The notes: a model not told the origin generated them from the letters alone. DNA of 64,000 nucleotides from an uncultured Agathobacter sp. (GCA_934307695.1 CAKRCS010000010.1:12518-76517), one strand, 5' to 3'. Counted from the first letter of the stretch, positions 52,072-61,439 are shown. A program made the numbers and translations.

Positions 52072-52434
52072 CTACTTTTCAGCTTCCTCCGCGACCGGCT
52101 TTACAACCGTGTCAACGGACTTCTCCGGCTGCGGCTCCTGATAGCCCGGAACGATGGAAAGACACTTCTTCGGGCATTTTTCTACGCAGTATCCACACTG
52201 GATACAGTCAAAGCGGTTGATGCTCCATGTGTTCTCCGCGCGCTTTACTTCAATGGCTCCCGGCGGGCAGCTTCTCATACACATACCGCACATGATGCAG
52301 TTGTCGATGTTGATCTCCACATGTCCGCGCGTGCGCTCCGGGTACTCCCTCGGTGTTGCCGGGTAGGAGGTCGTCGCCGGTTTGGAGAAAAGATTTTTCA
52401 TAACCGTTTTTGCAAATCCAAAAAATTGTGCCAT
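52072..52434 (-). CDS. echF: Ech hydrogenase ferredoxin subunit EchF (two [4Fe-4S])
   Basis: A 120-residue subunit with two cluster motifs: CIMCGMCMRSCPPGAIEV and CIQCGYCVEKCPKKCL. It corresponds to NuoI and links ferredoxin oxidation to the catalytic module on the cytoplasmic face. The C-terminal tail (~95-120) is acidic and Pro-rich. Last structural gene of the ech operon. Confidence 0.93.
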   Translation of the reverse strand: MAQFFGFAKTVMKNLFSKPATTSYPATPREYPERTRGHVEINIDNCIMCGMCMRSCPPGAIEVKRAENTWSINRFDCIQCGYCVEKCPKKCLSIVPGYQEPQPEKSVDTVVKPVAEEAEK

Positions 52435-52447
52435 GTTTTCTCCCTCC

Positions 52448-53527
52448 TTAACGCTCGGTGCAGCTGATACATGGATCGATGGTCAGGATCAGAAGCGGAA
52501 CATCCGCAAACTGGCAGCCCTGCAGGATCTGTGTCAGCGCCGGAAGATTTGCGAAGGTAGGCGTGCGGACTCTCATTCTGTCTAAGAACTTGGTTCCATT
52601 CGCGCGTACATAATAGTAAGCCTCACCTCTCGGCTGCTCAAAGCGCACAAATGCCTCCCCGTTCGGGAAGCCCTTGACGGCTGCCGCGATCTCGGTATCC
52701 GGGATCTTTGCCACCGCCTGACGGATCAGCGCGATCGACTGGAAGATCTCCTCGATACGCACTTTGCATCTTGCGTAGCTGTCGCAGTCCTTGCTGGTGA
52801 TGATCTCAAAATCAAGGTCATCATAAGCCGCATATCCGGTCTTTCGCATATCGATCGCAAGCCCGCTGGCACGCATCATCGGTCCGACCGCACCACGGCG
52901 GATCGCATCCTCCTCGGTGAGGATTCCAACACCGACCAGACGGCTTTTTACGGTGTAATCATCCATAAAGATCTGGGTTGTCTCACGCAGCTCCTTCTCC
53001 ATTCCGTCTAAGATGGAAACGAACTGGTTCAGCATCTCCTTCGGCATATCCTTAAGCACGCCGCCGATCTTGTTGACGGAGAAGATAACACGACCGCCGG
53101 TGGAGATCTCGAACATATCGAGGATCTTTTCCCTCATTCTCCACGACTGCATGAACAACGACTCAAATCCAAACGCATCGGCGAGCAGTCCAAGCCACAA
53201 CAGATGGCTGTGGATACGGGACATTTCCGCCCAGATGGTTCTAAGGTATTCCGCTCTTCTCGGCACCTCGACATTCATGATCTGCTCTACGGCGTTGCAA
53301 TAGCCCATGCCGTGCATAAAGGAGCAGATGCCGCAGATCCGCTCGGTAACGTATACCATCTCGTTAAAATCTTTTTTCTGGACAAGACTCTCCAGTCCTC
53401 TGTGTACATATCCGATGGACGGGATCGCCTCCACAACGTGCTCATCCTCAAGCACAAGGTCAAGATGGATCGGCTCCGGAAGCACCGGATGCTGCGGTCC
53501 AAATGGAACAACACTTCTCTTCGGCAT
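52448..53527 (-). CDS. echE: Ech hydrogenase large subunit EchE ([NiFe] site)
   Basis: A 359-residue large subunit. Both nickel motifs are present: ERICGICSFMHG near residue 61-72 (R-x-C-G-x-C) and the very C terminus DPCISCTER (D-P-C-x-x-C). No residues follow CTER, so there is no C-terminal peptide to be removed by a maturation endopeptidase. It is homologous to NuoD. The active site reduces protons with electrons from ferredoxin. Confidence 0.95.
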   Translation of the reverse strand: MPKRSVVPFGPQHPVLPEPIHLDLVLEDEHVVEAIPSIGYVHRGLESLVQKKDFNEMVYVTERICGICSFMHGMGYCNAVEQIMNVEVPRRAEYLRTIWAEMSRIHSHLLWLGLLADAFGFESLFMQSWRMREKILDMFEISTGGRVIFSVNKIGGVLKDMPKEMLNQFVSILDGMEKELRETTQIFMDDYTVKSRLVGVGILTEEDAIRRGAVGPMMRASGLAIDMRKTGYAAYDDLDFEIITSKDCDSYARCKVRIEEIFQSIALIRQAVAKIPDTEIAAAVKGFPNGEAFVRFEQPRGEAYYYVRANGTKFLDRMRVRTPTFANLPALTQILQGCQFADVPLLILTIDPCISCTER

Positions 53528-53884
53528 TTATTTGTCCTCCTTTTTCAGGAATGGAGTCTCTTCGTCAATGCGGTATAAGGTGTTGTTCATATCCACCTTC
53601 ATGTGTTCCACATTCAGCCCGAACAATTCTCTCATTTCATTTTCATAAAAGATCGCTGACTTGTATACACGGGAAATACTCGGTACCGGCTCGTCTTTTC
53701 CCACGATCAGACGATAGTTGGCGATATCGTAGTCATGCCCGAAGGAATAGGTCACCTCGTAGCTTCCGTCCACAAACGCACAGCAGATCTGCACCAGTCT
53801 CCACATATCATTCTTCTTTTCCATGATGATCGGGAAGAGTTCAACCTGCTCGATTTTATATATATCCTTCTGAAGTTCTACCAT
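53528..53884 (-). CDS. echD: Ech hydrogenase subunit EchD (NuoC-like)
   Basis: A 118-residue subunit of the 30-kDa NuoC family: SYEVTYSFGHDYDIANYRLIVGKDEPVPSISRVYKSAIFYENEMRELFGLNVEHM. The motif ENEMRELFG is diagnostic. It overlaps echC by one base and directly abuts echE. Confidence 0.9.
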   Translation of the reverse strand: MVELQKDIYKIEQVELFPIIMEKKNDMWRLVQICCAFVDGSYEVTYSFGHDYDIANYRLIVGKDEPVPSISRVYKSAIFYENEMRELFGLNVEHMKVDMNNTLYRIDEETPFLKKEDK

Positions 53885-54336
53885 TACCTGTTCTCCTTCC
53901 CTTTCTCCTCCAGAAGCTTCTGCTCATGCTTCTTCTGGAACAATGCGACCGCCTTTACCACGCCGTCGATGATGGATTCCGGTCTTGCCGCGCATCCCGG
54001 AACGTAGATGTCGACCGGGATCACCGTGTCCACACCGCCCTTGATGTTGTAGCACTCTTTAAAAATGCCTCCGGTGCAGGCGCACGTTCCGACTGCAACA
54101 ACGACCTTCGGATTCGGCATCTGCTCGTAGATCTGGCGCACAACCTCCTCGTTCTGGCTGTTGATTCCGCCCGTTACCAGAAAAATGTCCGCATGCATCG
54201 GATTACCGGTATTTACAACGCCAAACCGCTCCACGTCATACACAGGAGTGGTGCAGGCCAATACTTCAATGTCACAGCCGTTGCAGCTTGATCCGTCATA
54301 ATGGAGCAGCCACGGCGATTTATGTATGTTTTTCAT
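53884..54336 (-). CDS. echC: Ech hydrogenase small subunit EchC (NuoB-like)
   Basis: A 150-residue small subunit. Proximal [4Fe-4S] ligands: GSSCNGCDIEVLAC, VGTCACTGG and VPGCAARPE. It passes electrons to the nickel site in EchE. It lies 15 bases after echB. Confidence 0.95.
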   Translation of the reverse strand: MKNIHKSPWLLHYDGSSCNGCDIEVLACTTPVYDVERFGVVNTGNPMHADIFLVTGGINSQNEEVVRQIYEQMPNPKVVVAVGTCACTGGIFKECYNIKGGVDTVIPVDIYVPGCAARPESIIDGVVKAVALFQKKHEQKLLEEKGKENR

Positions 54337-54351
54337 TGTCTTTCCCTCCTA

Positions 54352-55230
54352 TTAACGCTTGATCAGTTCCAGAATGAACAGGTTGAGTCCTCCGGTCACA
54401 AGGGTAACTCCCCACGCCATCTTAAGCATCAGCTGCCATTTTACACGGGCAGATGTGTTGTCGATGAGGATCTCGATGAAAAATACCACAAGGACTGCGA
54501 CTGCTGCCACAAGGTAACTGATCGGATTGGAGTTGATGAAAAACAGTGCAACTACTCCGAGCAAAAATACATTTTCGTACCATTCGGTCACGGTCGTCAC
54601 CGCATACTCGATTCCGACCATCTCCGTCGTAACACCCTTTACAACCTCCTGGTGCGCATGGTGCGTCGTGCTGAGGTCGAACGGTGATTTGCGGAATTTG
54701 ATCGTCAGCACGAAGATAAATCCGATGAAAAATCCCGGCGCAAACACGATCGCAGGATATTTTGCCTGCACGATGTCGCTCACCGCAAAGGTTCCGGTCG
54801 CAAGGTAAAAGCCAACCGCCGTCAAAAGCTCCATCGGCTCGTAGGACATCATCTGCGCCATCTCACGGTGCGTTCCGATCGTGGAGAACGGAGAATGCGT
54901 GGAGGTTGACGCGAGGATCAAAAACATAGCCGCTGTTGACAGGGAGAAAAAGCACATCAGGATGTCAAATCCTCCGAAGAACAGCACGCCGGACAATATT
55001 ACAAAAAACAGATACGACATGACCATCAGAAGCTGGAACTTGTTCACTGCCAGAAGCTGTTTCTGTGTCAGCTTCGCCACATCGTAAAATGGCTGAAGAA
55101 TGCCTGGACCTTTTCTTCCCTGCATCCGCGCAGAGATCTTGCGGTCAAGACCGTCGAGCAGGCCACCAATAATCGGAGCTCCCACTATATAGAGCAACAT
55201 TGCGATAAAACGTATTCCCTGTTCCGTCAT
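54352..55230 (-). CDS. echB: Ech hydrogenase membrane subunit EchB (NuoH-like)
   Basis: A 292-residue membrane protein with about eight helices. NuoH landmarks: LDRKISARMQGRKGPGILQPFYDVAKL, HREMAQMMSYEPMELLTAVGFYL and RKSPFDLSTTHHAHQEVVKG. It connects the soluble module to the ion channel. Its ATG overlaps the echA stop. Confidence 0.95.
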   Translation of the reverse strand: MTEQGIRFIAMLLYIVGAPIIGGLLDGLDRKISARMQGRKGPGILQPFYDVAKLTQKQLLAVNKFQLLMVMSYLFFVILSGVLFFGGFDILMCFFSLSTAAMFLILASTSTHSPFSTIGTHREMAQMMSYEPMELLTAVGFYLATGTFAVSDIVQAKYPAIVFAPGFFIGFIFVLTIKFRKSPFDLSTTHHAHQEVVKGVTTEMVGIEYAVTTVTEWYENVFLLGVVALFFINSNPISYLVAAVAVLVVFFIEILIDNTSARVKWQLMLKMAWGVTLVTGGLNLFILELIKR

Positions 55231-57161
55231 CAGATGGCACCTCCAATCACTACACACATAAAGATCACGATGATCAAAACACCGACGATAATGGCAGGCT
55301 TAAAGAGCTTGTCCTCCCCGAACCAGTTCGTCATATACCAGTTGGATACCTGCAATTCCTTGGATTCGCCGGCTGCATCGATAAAGTTCTTGTTGTCTCC
55401 GGTATTCGCACCGCCCATGTATACCATAACCGTTTTGTCGTTGCGGTTCTTGGTAAGAAGATAATTGATGGAAGGCACAATGAAGATCGCGCAGATCATG
55501 ATGACCATGATCGCGATATTTCCCTCTGAGATAACCGCGTTGGAAAATCCGTACATATCCTTCATCAGCGGCTCGATCACATACTTGGAGATAAACGGAA
55601 AGCCTACGCAGAGCGCGATCAGAAGCACCGCATGGAAGTACATGGAAATGTACTCGTTCGGCTTCGTGATGTCGCGGTCTTTGCTCGCGTGGATTCCGAG
55701 GATCTTCGCAAACCACTTTGTCCAGTAGAACATGGTGGTGGAACTACCAAATACGATAAAGAGAACCATAAGGGTACTCGGTGCGTCAACGAATGCCTTG
55801 AGTGCCGCCCACTTGGAAACGAGCATACCAAACGGAGCTAAGAACATGCCCGCGATACCGACCATCAGGATAAACGCCAGCTTCGGATAACGCACGGCAA
55901 GTCCCTCCATATCCTCGATGTCACGGCTGCCGGTCGTGTTTTCGATCGCGCCGACACACTGGAACAGCATGGACTTGGAAACTGCGTGGAACATGATCAA
56001 AAATACTGCTGCCCAGATGGTCTCCTGATATCCGGCTCCGGCACAGGCAACGATCAGACCGAGATTGGAGATCGTCGAATATGCAAGCACCTTTTTGCCA
56101 TCGCTCTGCGAGATCGCAAGACAGGATGCAACAAAGAACGTAAAGCCGCCGCACAGATATACCATCTGTCCGACATAGTTGCCGTTCATTGCGAGTGAGA
56201 GACGTACCAGTAAATAAACGCCCGCTTTTACCATCGTTGCGCTGTGCAGAAGTGCTGAGGACGGTGTCGGTGCGACCATTGCGCCGAGCAGCCATCCGGA
56301 AAACGGAAACTGCGCAGATTTGGTAAGTGCCGCAAATGCAAGCATCGCGATCGGGAGAAGCGCCGCGCTTCCCTGTCCGCCGAGGATTGCCAGATCAATC
56401 ACATCATATAAGTTCACGGTTCCCTGCACGCAGATCGCATACGCGATCGCGACTGCAATTCCAAGACCGCCGAGCAGGTTCATCCACAACGCCTTGAAGG
56501 AGTTGTCGATTGCCTCCTGTGTTCCGGTATATCCGATCAGAAGGAACGAGCATACGCTGGTGATCTCCCAGAAGAAATAAAGCCAGATCAGGCTCATGGA
56601 GAGAACCAGACCGAACATCGCTCCGTAAAAAACAAAGATCATGGCAAAGAAAAAGCTTCTGCGATCCGGTACCTCCTTGTGGTGGTGGATATGATAACCA
56701 TGCATATATCCAACCGCATAGATTCCGATCGCTACACCGATGACGCCAATTATTAAAATCATGATAAAGGTAAGCCAATCGATTCTGATATGTAAGGTGT
56801 CAGCCGCTTCCGGTCCGAACAGTTCAATTCCTGCTACCAAAAACGTCTGAACGATAGATAAAAGACTTATGATCGTTTTGTGATGCCTGATCGACAGATA
56901 GATGATCAAAAACATCAACAAAAAGTCTCCTATTAAGATGATCTTGTCAAATACTCCCGTATATGGCAAGTCGAATGTGATTGCCGTTCCACCATTCATA
57001 AACCACATTCCCGCGGTGATAACTGCAAGTACGGCAACGATTGCTCCACAGATATAAACGATCGTGCTACGGATCTTGCTGACTTTGATCACTGCCGGCA
57101 AAATAGCCATGACAAATGGAAGACAGATCAGGGCTGTTGCTAATAATGCTAGTGTGTCCAT
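55230..57161 (-). CDS. echA: Ech hydrogenase proton/sodium-translocating subunit EchA (NuoL/MrpD-like)
   Basis: A 643-residue polytopic antiporter-like subunit. It contains SLIWLYFFWEITSVCSFLLIGYTG (conserved Glu), SAQFPFSGWLLGAMVAPTPSSALLHSATMVKAGVYLLVRL (conserved Lys/His helix) and KVLAYSTISNLGLI. It pumps ions as electrons flow from ferredoxin to protons. Start 57161 is behind GAGGAGGAA. First gene of the ech operon with its own promoter. Confidence 0.95.
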   Translation of the reverse strand: MDTLALLATALICLPFVMAILPAVIKVSKIRSTIVYICGAIVAVLAVITAGMWFMNGGTAITFDLPYTGVFDKIILIGDFLLMFLIIYLSIRHHKTIISLLSIVQTFLVAGIELFGPEAADTLHIRIDWLTFIMILIIGVIGVAIGIYAVGYMHGYHIHHHKEVPDRRSFFFAMIFVFYGAMFGLVLSMSLIWLYFFWEITSVCSFLLIGYTGTQEAIDNSFKALWMNLLGGLGIAVAIAYAICVQGTVNLYDVIDLAILGGQGSAALLPIAMLAFAALTKSAQFPFSGWLLGAMVAPTPSSALLHSATMVKAGVYLLVRLSLAMNGNYVGQMVYLCGGFTFFVASCLAISQSDGKKVLAYSTISNLGLIVACAGAGYQETIWAAVFLIMFHAVSKSMLFQCVGAIENTTGSRDIEDMEGLAVRYPKLAFILMVGIAGMFLAPFGMLVSKWAALKAFVDAPSTLMVLFIVFGSSTTMFYWTKWFAKILGIHASKDRDITKPNEYISMYFHAVLLIALCVGFPFISKYVIEPLMKDMYGFSNAVISEGNIAIMVIMICAIFIVPSINYLLTKNRNDKTVMVYMGGANTGDNKNFIDAAGESKELQVSNWYMTNWFGEDKLFKPAIIVGVLIIVIFMCVVIGGAI

Positions 57162-57199
57162 TATACAATTCCTCCTCATAAAATAAAAACCCATCTTTT

Positions 57200-57228
57200 G
57201 TTATAGCATTTAATCAGGGAATTGTTAA
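57200..57228 (-). promoter_or_regulatory. Promoter of the ech operon
   Basis: On the minus strand: TTAACA, 17 bases, extended -10 (TGCTATAAC), about 38 bases before the echA start. Confidence 0.6.
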
Positions 57229-57284
57229 TAGATTTTCTCATTTTCGTTAAAAATGTAACATTTTAAAGGAGTTATCCACAATTT

Positions 57285-57953
57285 TTACTTCATACTTTCG
57301 TACAAAGTGCATATCTGCTCGATTGTCAGATCATCTGCATGTAAAAGGAATATGGATTCGCCGTATTCGTAGTAGGCGCTGCTTGTTCCGCCCTCCGATA
57401 AATTTATAAAAAGTGTGTTTCCGTTCACCGTTCTTGTGACCGGATGGTCGTAGGTCGTCCCGCCTAAGATCAGGTTCATGCTGTCCCGGACAAGGATCTG
57501 ATTCCAGTATATGTGATCTCCGCGATTATTTTCATAGCTGATCGTCAGCGTATCCTCCGCCTCTTTGCGGCTTTTTTCAACATATCCATCCAAAACTTCC
57601 GGCTCCATATAGATTATATCCTGTGGGGCATTTTCCCGTTCATAAGAATATGTGATCCGCTCATCCCGAACGGACTTGGTAGAATCAAAATGAAAAAGCC
57701 GATCTGCCTCTATATTTACAGACAGCGCTAACAGCCCTCCCACCATACACAGCGCAACAACCGCTGCCCGGCGATAAGACTTGCAGTACGCATTGTGCCA
57801 GAAACGCTTCTCTTTTTGGATGAGCTTGTCCATTTTCTTTTCAAACACATCCGAAAAACGGTATGTCTCATCCATTTCCGACTCTAAAGCGCTTATCATT
57901 GCCGCATCCACAACCGGCATATTCTCATATAACCACTGATCCGTCACCTTCAT
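57285..57953 (-). CDS. Probable membrane anti-sigma factor
   Basis: A 222-residue protein. The N-terminal ~85 residues are cytoplasmic, one helix follows (AAVVALCMVGGLLALSVNI), and the rest is extracytoplasmic and DUF4367-like (DHIYWNQILVRDSMNLILGG...NGNTLFINLSEGGTSSAYYEYGESIFLLHAD). It overlaps the ECF sigma gene by four bases, the usual order for a sigma factor followed by its anti-sigma. It presumably holds the sigma factor at the membrane. Confidence 0.75.
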   Translation of the reverse strand: MKVTDQWLYENMPVVDAAMISALESEMDETYRFSDVFEKKMDKLIQKEKRFWHNAYCKSYRRAAVVALCMVGGLLALSVNIEADRLFHFDSTKSVRDERITYSYERENAPQDIIYMEPEVLDGYVEKSRKEAEDTLTISYENNRGDHIYWNQILVRDSMNLILGGTTYDHPVTRTVNGNTLFINLSEGGTSSAYYEYGESIFLLHADDLTIEQICTLYESMK

Positions 57954-58489
57954 CTGCTTTCCTCTTCCAATTCCGCTAATGCGCGCTCGATCATTTCTTT
58001 GCCTCTGGCGATCCGCTGTCTTACCGTCACTTCCTTGATACCATACAACTTCGCAATCTCGCGGTTCTCCATGCCGACCGAATATTTTAGCAGAAAAATG
58101 TCCCGGTACTTCACCGGAAGATTTTTTAAAACCTCCAATGCCCGATTCTCCGTATCTGTCTCCAGATAGGATACCGCCGTAGCATTTTCTGCCAGCTCAT
58201 CCATATACAATTCACTCGACGACTGTTTTTTCCGCTTTCTGTAAAGATCTATCGACGCATTTTTTGTAATCGTGATTATGTACCGCTTTGTCGCCGTACT
58301 GCCGACTTCCCCGATCTTGTCCATGTTCTTTGCAAGCTTTTCAAATGCATTGTGGACAGCGTCCTCCGCCATATAGGAATCCTGCAGCACATCCATTGCA
58401 ACCTTCATCATCAGGTATTTGTACGTTTCATAGAGGATCTCGAATTTTCTCTTTTGCCCCGGCTCATCCGCCATCATCAAACCAAACAT
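57950..58489 (-). CDS. ECF-type RNA polymerase sigma factor
   Basis: A 179-residue sigma-70 family protein. Region 2: LMMKVAMDVLQDSYMAEDAVHNAFEKLAKN and RYIITITKNASIDLYRKRKK. Region 4: LPVKYRDIFLLKYSVGMENREIAKLYGIKEVTVRQRIARGKEMI. It would redirect transcription in response to an envelope or other signal. It follows the small anchored protein gene by four bases and overlaps the anti-sigma gene. Confidence 0.92.
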   Translation of the reverse strand: MFGLMMADEPGQKRKFEILYETYKYLMMKVAMDVLQDSYMAEDAVHNAFEKLAKNMDKIGEVGSTATKRYIITITKNASIDLYRKRKKQSSSELYMDELAENATAVSYLETDTENRALEVLKNLPVKYRDIFLLKYSVGMENREIAKLYGIKEVTVRQRIARGKEMIERALAELEEESR

Positions 58490-58493
58490 ATTT

Positions 58494-58964
58494 TTACTCG
58501 ATCTCGTAATTCATCGTATCGATCCGGTTATCCTCCGTAAAAAGCAACTGCCCCTTTATACCCGTTCTACTTTCCTGCGCCCCGCTCTCCCCAATCACGA
58601 TATCCAGCGAAAACGCGCAATTTCCGTTGTCGTCGAACTCGCATTTGACAGCCTGCACCTGCACATTACCGCCTGTCCCATATAAAAGGTCATACTTGAC
58701 CGGCTCCCGGTTTTCCAGAAGCTCCTCTATGGCACGCTCCGTCAGATATGCACCCCAGCGGTCTGTATAGCCCTGCTCGCCGCTTTTCATCAGCTCCTGT
58801 CCACGGCTGGCATCCCACCTGAAATAATCTGCCAAAAAGTCAGCCGCAATCTCCTGCTTCTTCTCCGTGCTGTCCGCACCCGGCCGGCTCATGATCCCAA
58901 GCACAAGCAATACAATAGCGATAGCTCCAATAACCGCACCCAGAATCAACTTCCTTTTCCCCAT
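58494..58964 (-). CDS. Small membrane-anchored protein at the head of the sigma operon
   Basis: A 156-residue protein with an N-terminal anchor (LILGAVIGAIAIVLLVLGIM) and an exported domain of mixed strands and helices (AADFLADYFRWDASRGQELMKSG...AIEELLENREPVKYDLLYGTGGNVQVQAVKCEFDDNGNCAFSLDIV). I do not recognise the family. It may be a third component of the ECF signalling unit. Start 58964 fits GAAGGAG better than the upstream in-frame GTG. Confidence 0.65.
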   Translation of the reverse strand: MGKRKLILGAVIGAIAIVLLVLGIMSRPGADSTEKKQEIAADFLADYFRWDASRGQELMKSGEQGYTDRWGAYLTERAIEELLENREPVKYDLLYGTGGNVQVQAVKCEFDDNGNCAFSLDIVIGESGAQESRTGIKGQLLFTEDNRIDTMNYEIE

Positions 58965-59176
58965 ACTCCGCACTCCTTCTTATTTGTATAATTTCCACCT
59001 GTTATTCATCTATACAATAATAACGTAACGACATGCGGATTTGTTACATTTTTGATGAATGCAGCCAAAAATATCCTTGTGCATGTAAAATGCCCGATAT
59101 TGCATGCATTCCATTTTGATACGGATTCCTCTGTTTTGTGTGTAATAAATTTGTGAAATATTGTCGAAACGACAGA

Positions 59177-60067
59177 CTAGTAGTTTTGCGCAGTAAGATA
59201 CTGTTCAAATTCCTCGATGGAAGCTGCTCTTGCAGCTTTCTTAGTAAGATCCTTAAGAACCTCAAGATCGTTGATAGACGCAATCCTACTCTCAAGATCA
59301 TCGGAAACCGGTGACAGATCAGATAAGAAGTCAACAATAGCACTAACTAAAGCTTCTATTCCTTCAGCCTTTCCATCTTCTTTTCCGGCATTATATTCTT
59401 CTTTCATCAATTCTTCAACTAACATATAACGCCTCCCAAATTCCCGATCAAACTTTACTTTCTCAACAGATTTTTGCAAGCGGCTGACAAATTCGTCGGA
59501 ATAGTTTTTCCTGCTTTCCTCCAAGCCAGCTCCTGCATACTTTAGAAAATTTACGAGGCTTTCTGATACCTCGTCCCCATTCTCTCCAACCGTACTTAAA
59601 AATACTGTATGACTGCCATCGGTATACGGATACTCCCGATCCTCCTGTATATATTGTTTGATGGTGTACTTATACTTTTTCAGTCCGATTGGATCAAAAT
59701 CACAGATAAAAATGACATACGCTTCGGGTAAGCTCTCATAGTCAATCCCTGCCCCCAACAGTTCCATGTCAATCTGACTATGATAATACCTCGACCTTTT
59801 TGCAATCAAATGGTTTGCGACCTGCATCTCCACATCAAAGTGTGTATTCTTATCATCCTTGAGATATACGTCCAGCCGGATGCCCTTATACTCCGGATTG
59901 TAGACGATGCTCTTCTCGTATGATATAACGAGATGGTCGATCACAATGTCAAGCGCCCGCTCCAAAAAGCCTTTGGCGTTCTCCTCATCCATCATAACCG
60001 CCGCAAACATGAAATTGTCCTTGAAGGTCAATTCCTGCAATGTCTTTCTGTTTTTCTTCTCCTGCAT
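59177..60067 (-). CDS. Rpn-family nuclease/transposase-like protein
   Basis: A 296-residue protein of the Rpn/PD-(D/E)XK transposase family. It begins ELTFKDNFMFAAVMMDEENAKGFLERAL and has the nuclease core IRLDVYLKDDKNTHFDVEMQ (Asp...Glu-x-Gln). The C-terminal part is helical. Rpn proteins promote recombination or act in phage defence; many copies in gut bacteria are probably domesticated. A typical negatively charged segment AGKEDGKAEGIEALV is present near residue 228. It stands alone. Confidence 0.85.
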   Translation of the reverse strand: MQEKKNRKTLQELTFKDNFMFAAVMMDEENAKGFLERALDIVIDHLVISYEKSIVYNPEYKGIRLDVYLKDDKNTHFDVEMQVANHLIAKRSRYYHSQIDMELLGAGIDYESLPEAYVIFICDFDPIGLKKYKYTIKQYIQEDREYPYTDGSHTVFLSTVGENGDEVSESLVNFLKYAGAGLEESRKNYSDEFVSRLQKSVEKVKFDREFGRRYMLVEELMKEEYNAGKEDGKAEGIEALVSAIVDFLSDLSPVSDDLESRIASINDLEVLKDLTKKAARAASIEEFEQYLTAQNY

Positions 60068-60162
60068 TAAATTCCTCCTTGTAATGTGTGAGGAATCCGC
60101 GACTACATTATACTATGAGGTAAATTCAGTTGCAAGATAAACTATGTGCCAACTAGTCTAAA

Positions 60163-60579
60163 TTATTCAGTTGTAAAGACTGTCCCATCCTCTAATGTTG
60201 ATTGGAATGGCAGCTCATAGGTTGAGTCCTTTTCCTGATATATGAGTTTTCCATCCTCGAATGTAAATGTGACATACTTGCCATTTGCATACCGCAGGAT
60301 TACGCGGTTGTCCTCGCAATCATACCTGTCAGGTGTCTCGCCCTCTGTAAGCGAACTTGATGTTGCATCATATAATGTAAAAGCGCCATCCTCTTTTAAC
60401 TCCAGTATAAAGGTTGCTCCCTCGCCTATATATGAATGTCCTTTTACCGTGGATTCCAGACTCGTATCCGTATTGCCGGAATCCTTTACTTTTGCGTAAA
60501 CTATAACCCCAATTATAACAATCAGCAAACCTATAACTATAACGATTATTTTGTTCTTTCCCCTGTTCTGCATCATCAT
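60163..60579 (-). CDS. Small membrane-anchored hypothetical protein
   Basis: A 138-residue protein with an N-terminal anchor (IIVIVIGLLIVIIGVIVYAKV), then a Thr/Ser-rich linker and a beta-rich C-terminal domain (SYIGEGATFILELKEDGAFTLYD...RVILRYANGKYVTFTFEDGKLIYQEK) resembling lipocalin-like or META-type small domains. Function unknown. Three consecutive ATGs (60579, 60576, 60573) follow AGGGGG; the exact one cannot be told. Confidence 0.6.
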   Translation of the reverse strand: MMMQNRGKNKIIVIVIGLLIVIIGVIVYAKVKDSGNTDTSLESTVKGHSYIGEGATFILELKEDGAFTLYDATSSSLTEGETPDRYDCEDNRVILRYANGKYVTFTFEDGKLIYQEKDSTYELPFQSTLEDGTVFTTE

Positions 60580-60652
60580 GATCCCCCTAATCCAATGCAA
60601 TCGCAACAACATTTGTCCTTTTTATTATATATCTGTCTTGATTCTTGTGTAA

Positions 60653-60688
60653 AGTAAAAAAGGCGCCGGTCAAACGACCAACGCCTTA
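60653..60688 (-). terminator. Terminator of the Ig-like protein gene
   Basis: Stem AAGGCG..GGT / ACC..CGCCTT with small bulges, followed on the minus strand by TTTTTTAC. Confidence 0.75.
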
Positions 60689-60707
60689 ATCTCAAGCACT
60701 ATTCTAC

Positions 60708-61331
60708 TTATTCACAAGGAGTTGCTAAAACCGGCAGCAGCTCATCCATGGTATCTGCCATAGCCAGAATTGCATCCAATACATCATCGATATCGTCATC
60801 TGTGTAGGACTTCGGGTTTGCAACAACATCATTTGCTGTATCTACAACATCTGCGCAAGCTACGAGATAATCAACAGCTTCCTCATTATCCAGCCATCCG
60901 TTCATCTCAGCCAGCTCATAAGCGTAAACATACAGGAGGTTCAACTCTGCGTTGACACGCTTTACAGCTTCAAGTGCTGTAATCTTTGCCTTAACGGTAA
61001 TCTTTGTCTTTGCCTTGTAGGTGTTCTTTCCTTCTTTAATGGTAACCGTGATTACTGCTGTACCTTTCTTCTTTGCGGTAACAACACCATTCTTGTTTAC
61101 AGATGCTACGGAGCTCTTGCTTGACTTGTAAGAGATCTTTGCATTGTCTGCTGCGTCATAGACATTCAGCGTCCACTTCTCACCCTTTGCCAGTGTGTAC
61201 TGCTTTACTACAAAAGCGTCTGTTGTTGCTGCCTTAACCGTGGTCGGGATCAGCACCGTTGTAAGTACGAGTGCAAGAGCCATAACAACTACTGTTAAGC
61301 GTTTTAAGATGTGGATATTGTTCTTTTCCAT
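60708..61331 (-). CDS. Secreted protein with a bacterial Ig-like (Big2) domain
   Basis: A 207-residue exported protein. A signal peptide (MEKNNIHILKRLTVVVMALALVLTTVLIPTTVKAA) is followed by a Big2 fold (KWTLNVYDAADNAKISYKSSKSSVASVNKNGVVTAKKKGTAVITVTI) and an acidic helical tail (EAVKRVNAELNLLYVYAYELAEMNGWLDNEEAVDYLVACADVVDTAND...DIDDVLDAILAMADTMDELL). Role unknown; possibly cell-surface. It lies divergent from a LytTR two-component system, with a likely LytTR operator between them. Confidence 0.8.
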   Translation of the reverse strand: MEKNNIHILKRLTVVVMALALVLTTVLIPTTVKAATTDAFVVKQYTLAKGEKWTLNVYDAADNAKISYKSSKSSVASVNKNGVVTAKKKGTAVITVTIKEGKNTYKAKTKITVKAKITALEAVKRVNAELNLLYVYAYELAEMNGWLDNEEAVDYLVACADVVDTANDVVANPKSYTDDDIDDVLDAILAMADTMDELLPVLATPCE

Positions 61332-61380
61332 TTTAAATTCTCCTTCCCTTTTGTGATGTAGCCCATCAACTGATAGGAAT

Positions 61381-61439
61381 ATTATAGTAAATTTATTTGC
61401 GCGTGGGACGAAATTGCACGAATCGTACCAAAAATGTCC
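61381..61439 (-). promoter_or_regulatory. Activator-type promoter of the Ig-like gene with a candidate LytTR operator
   Basis: The -10 (TATAAT on the minus strand, 61381-61386) has no recognisable -35. At 61406-61439 lies an inverted repeat: GGAC...GTCC ends with TTGCACGA/TCGTACCAA inside (61414-61431). Its centre is at about -48 from the expected start, the usual place for an activator site. Confidence 0.5.
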
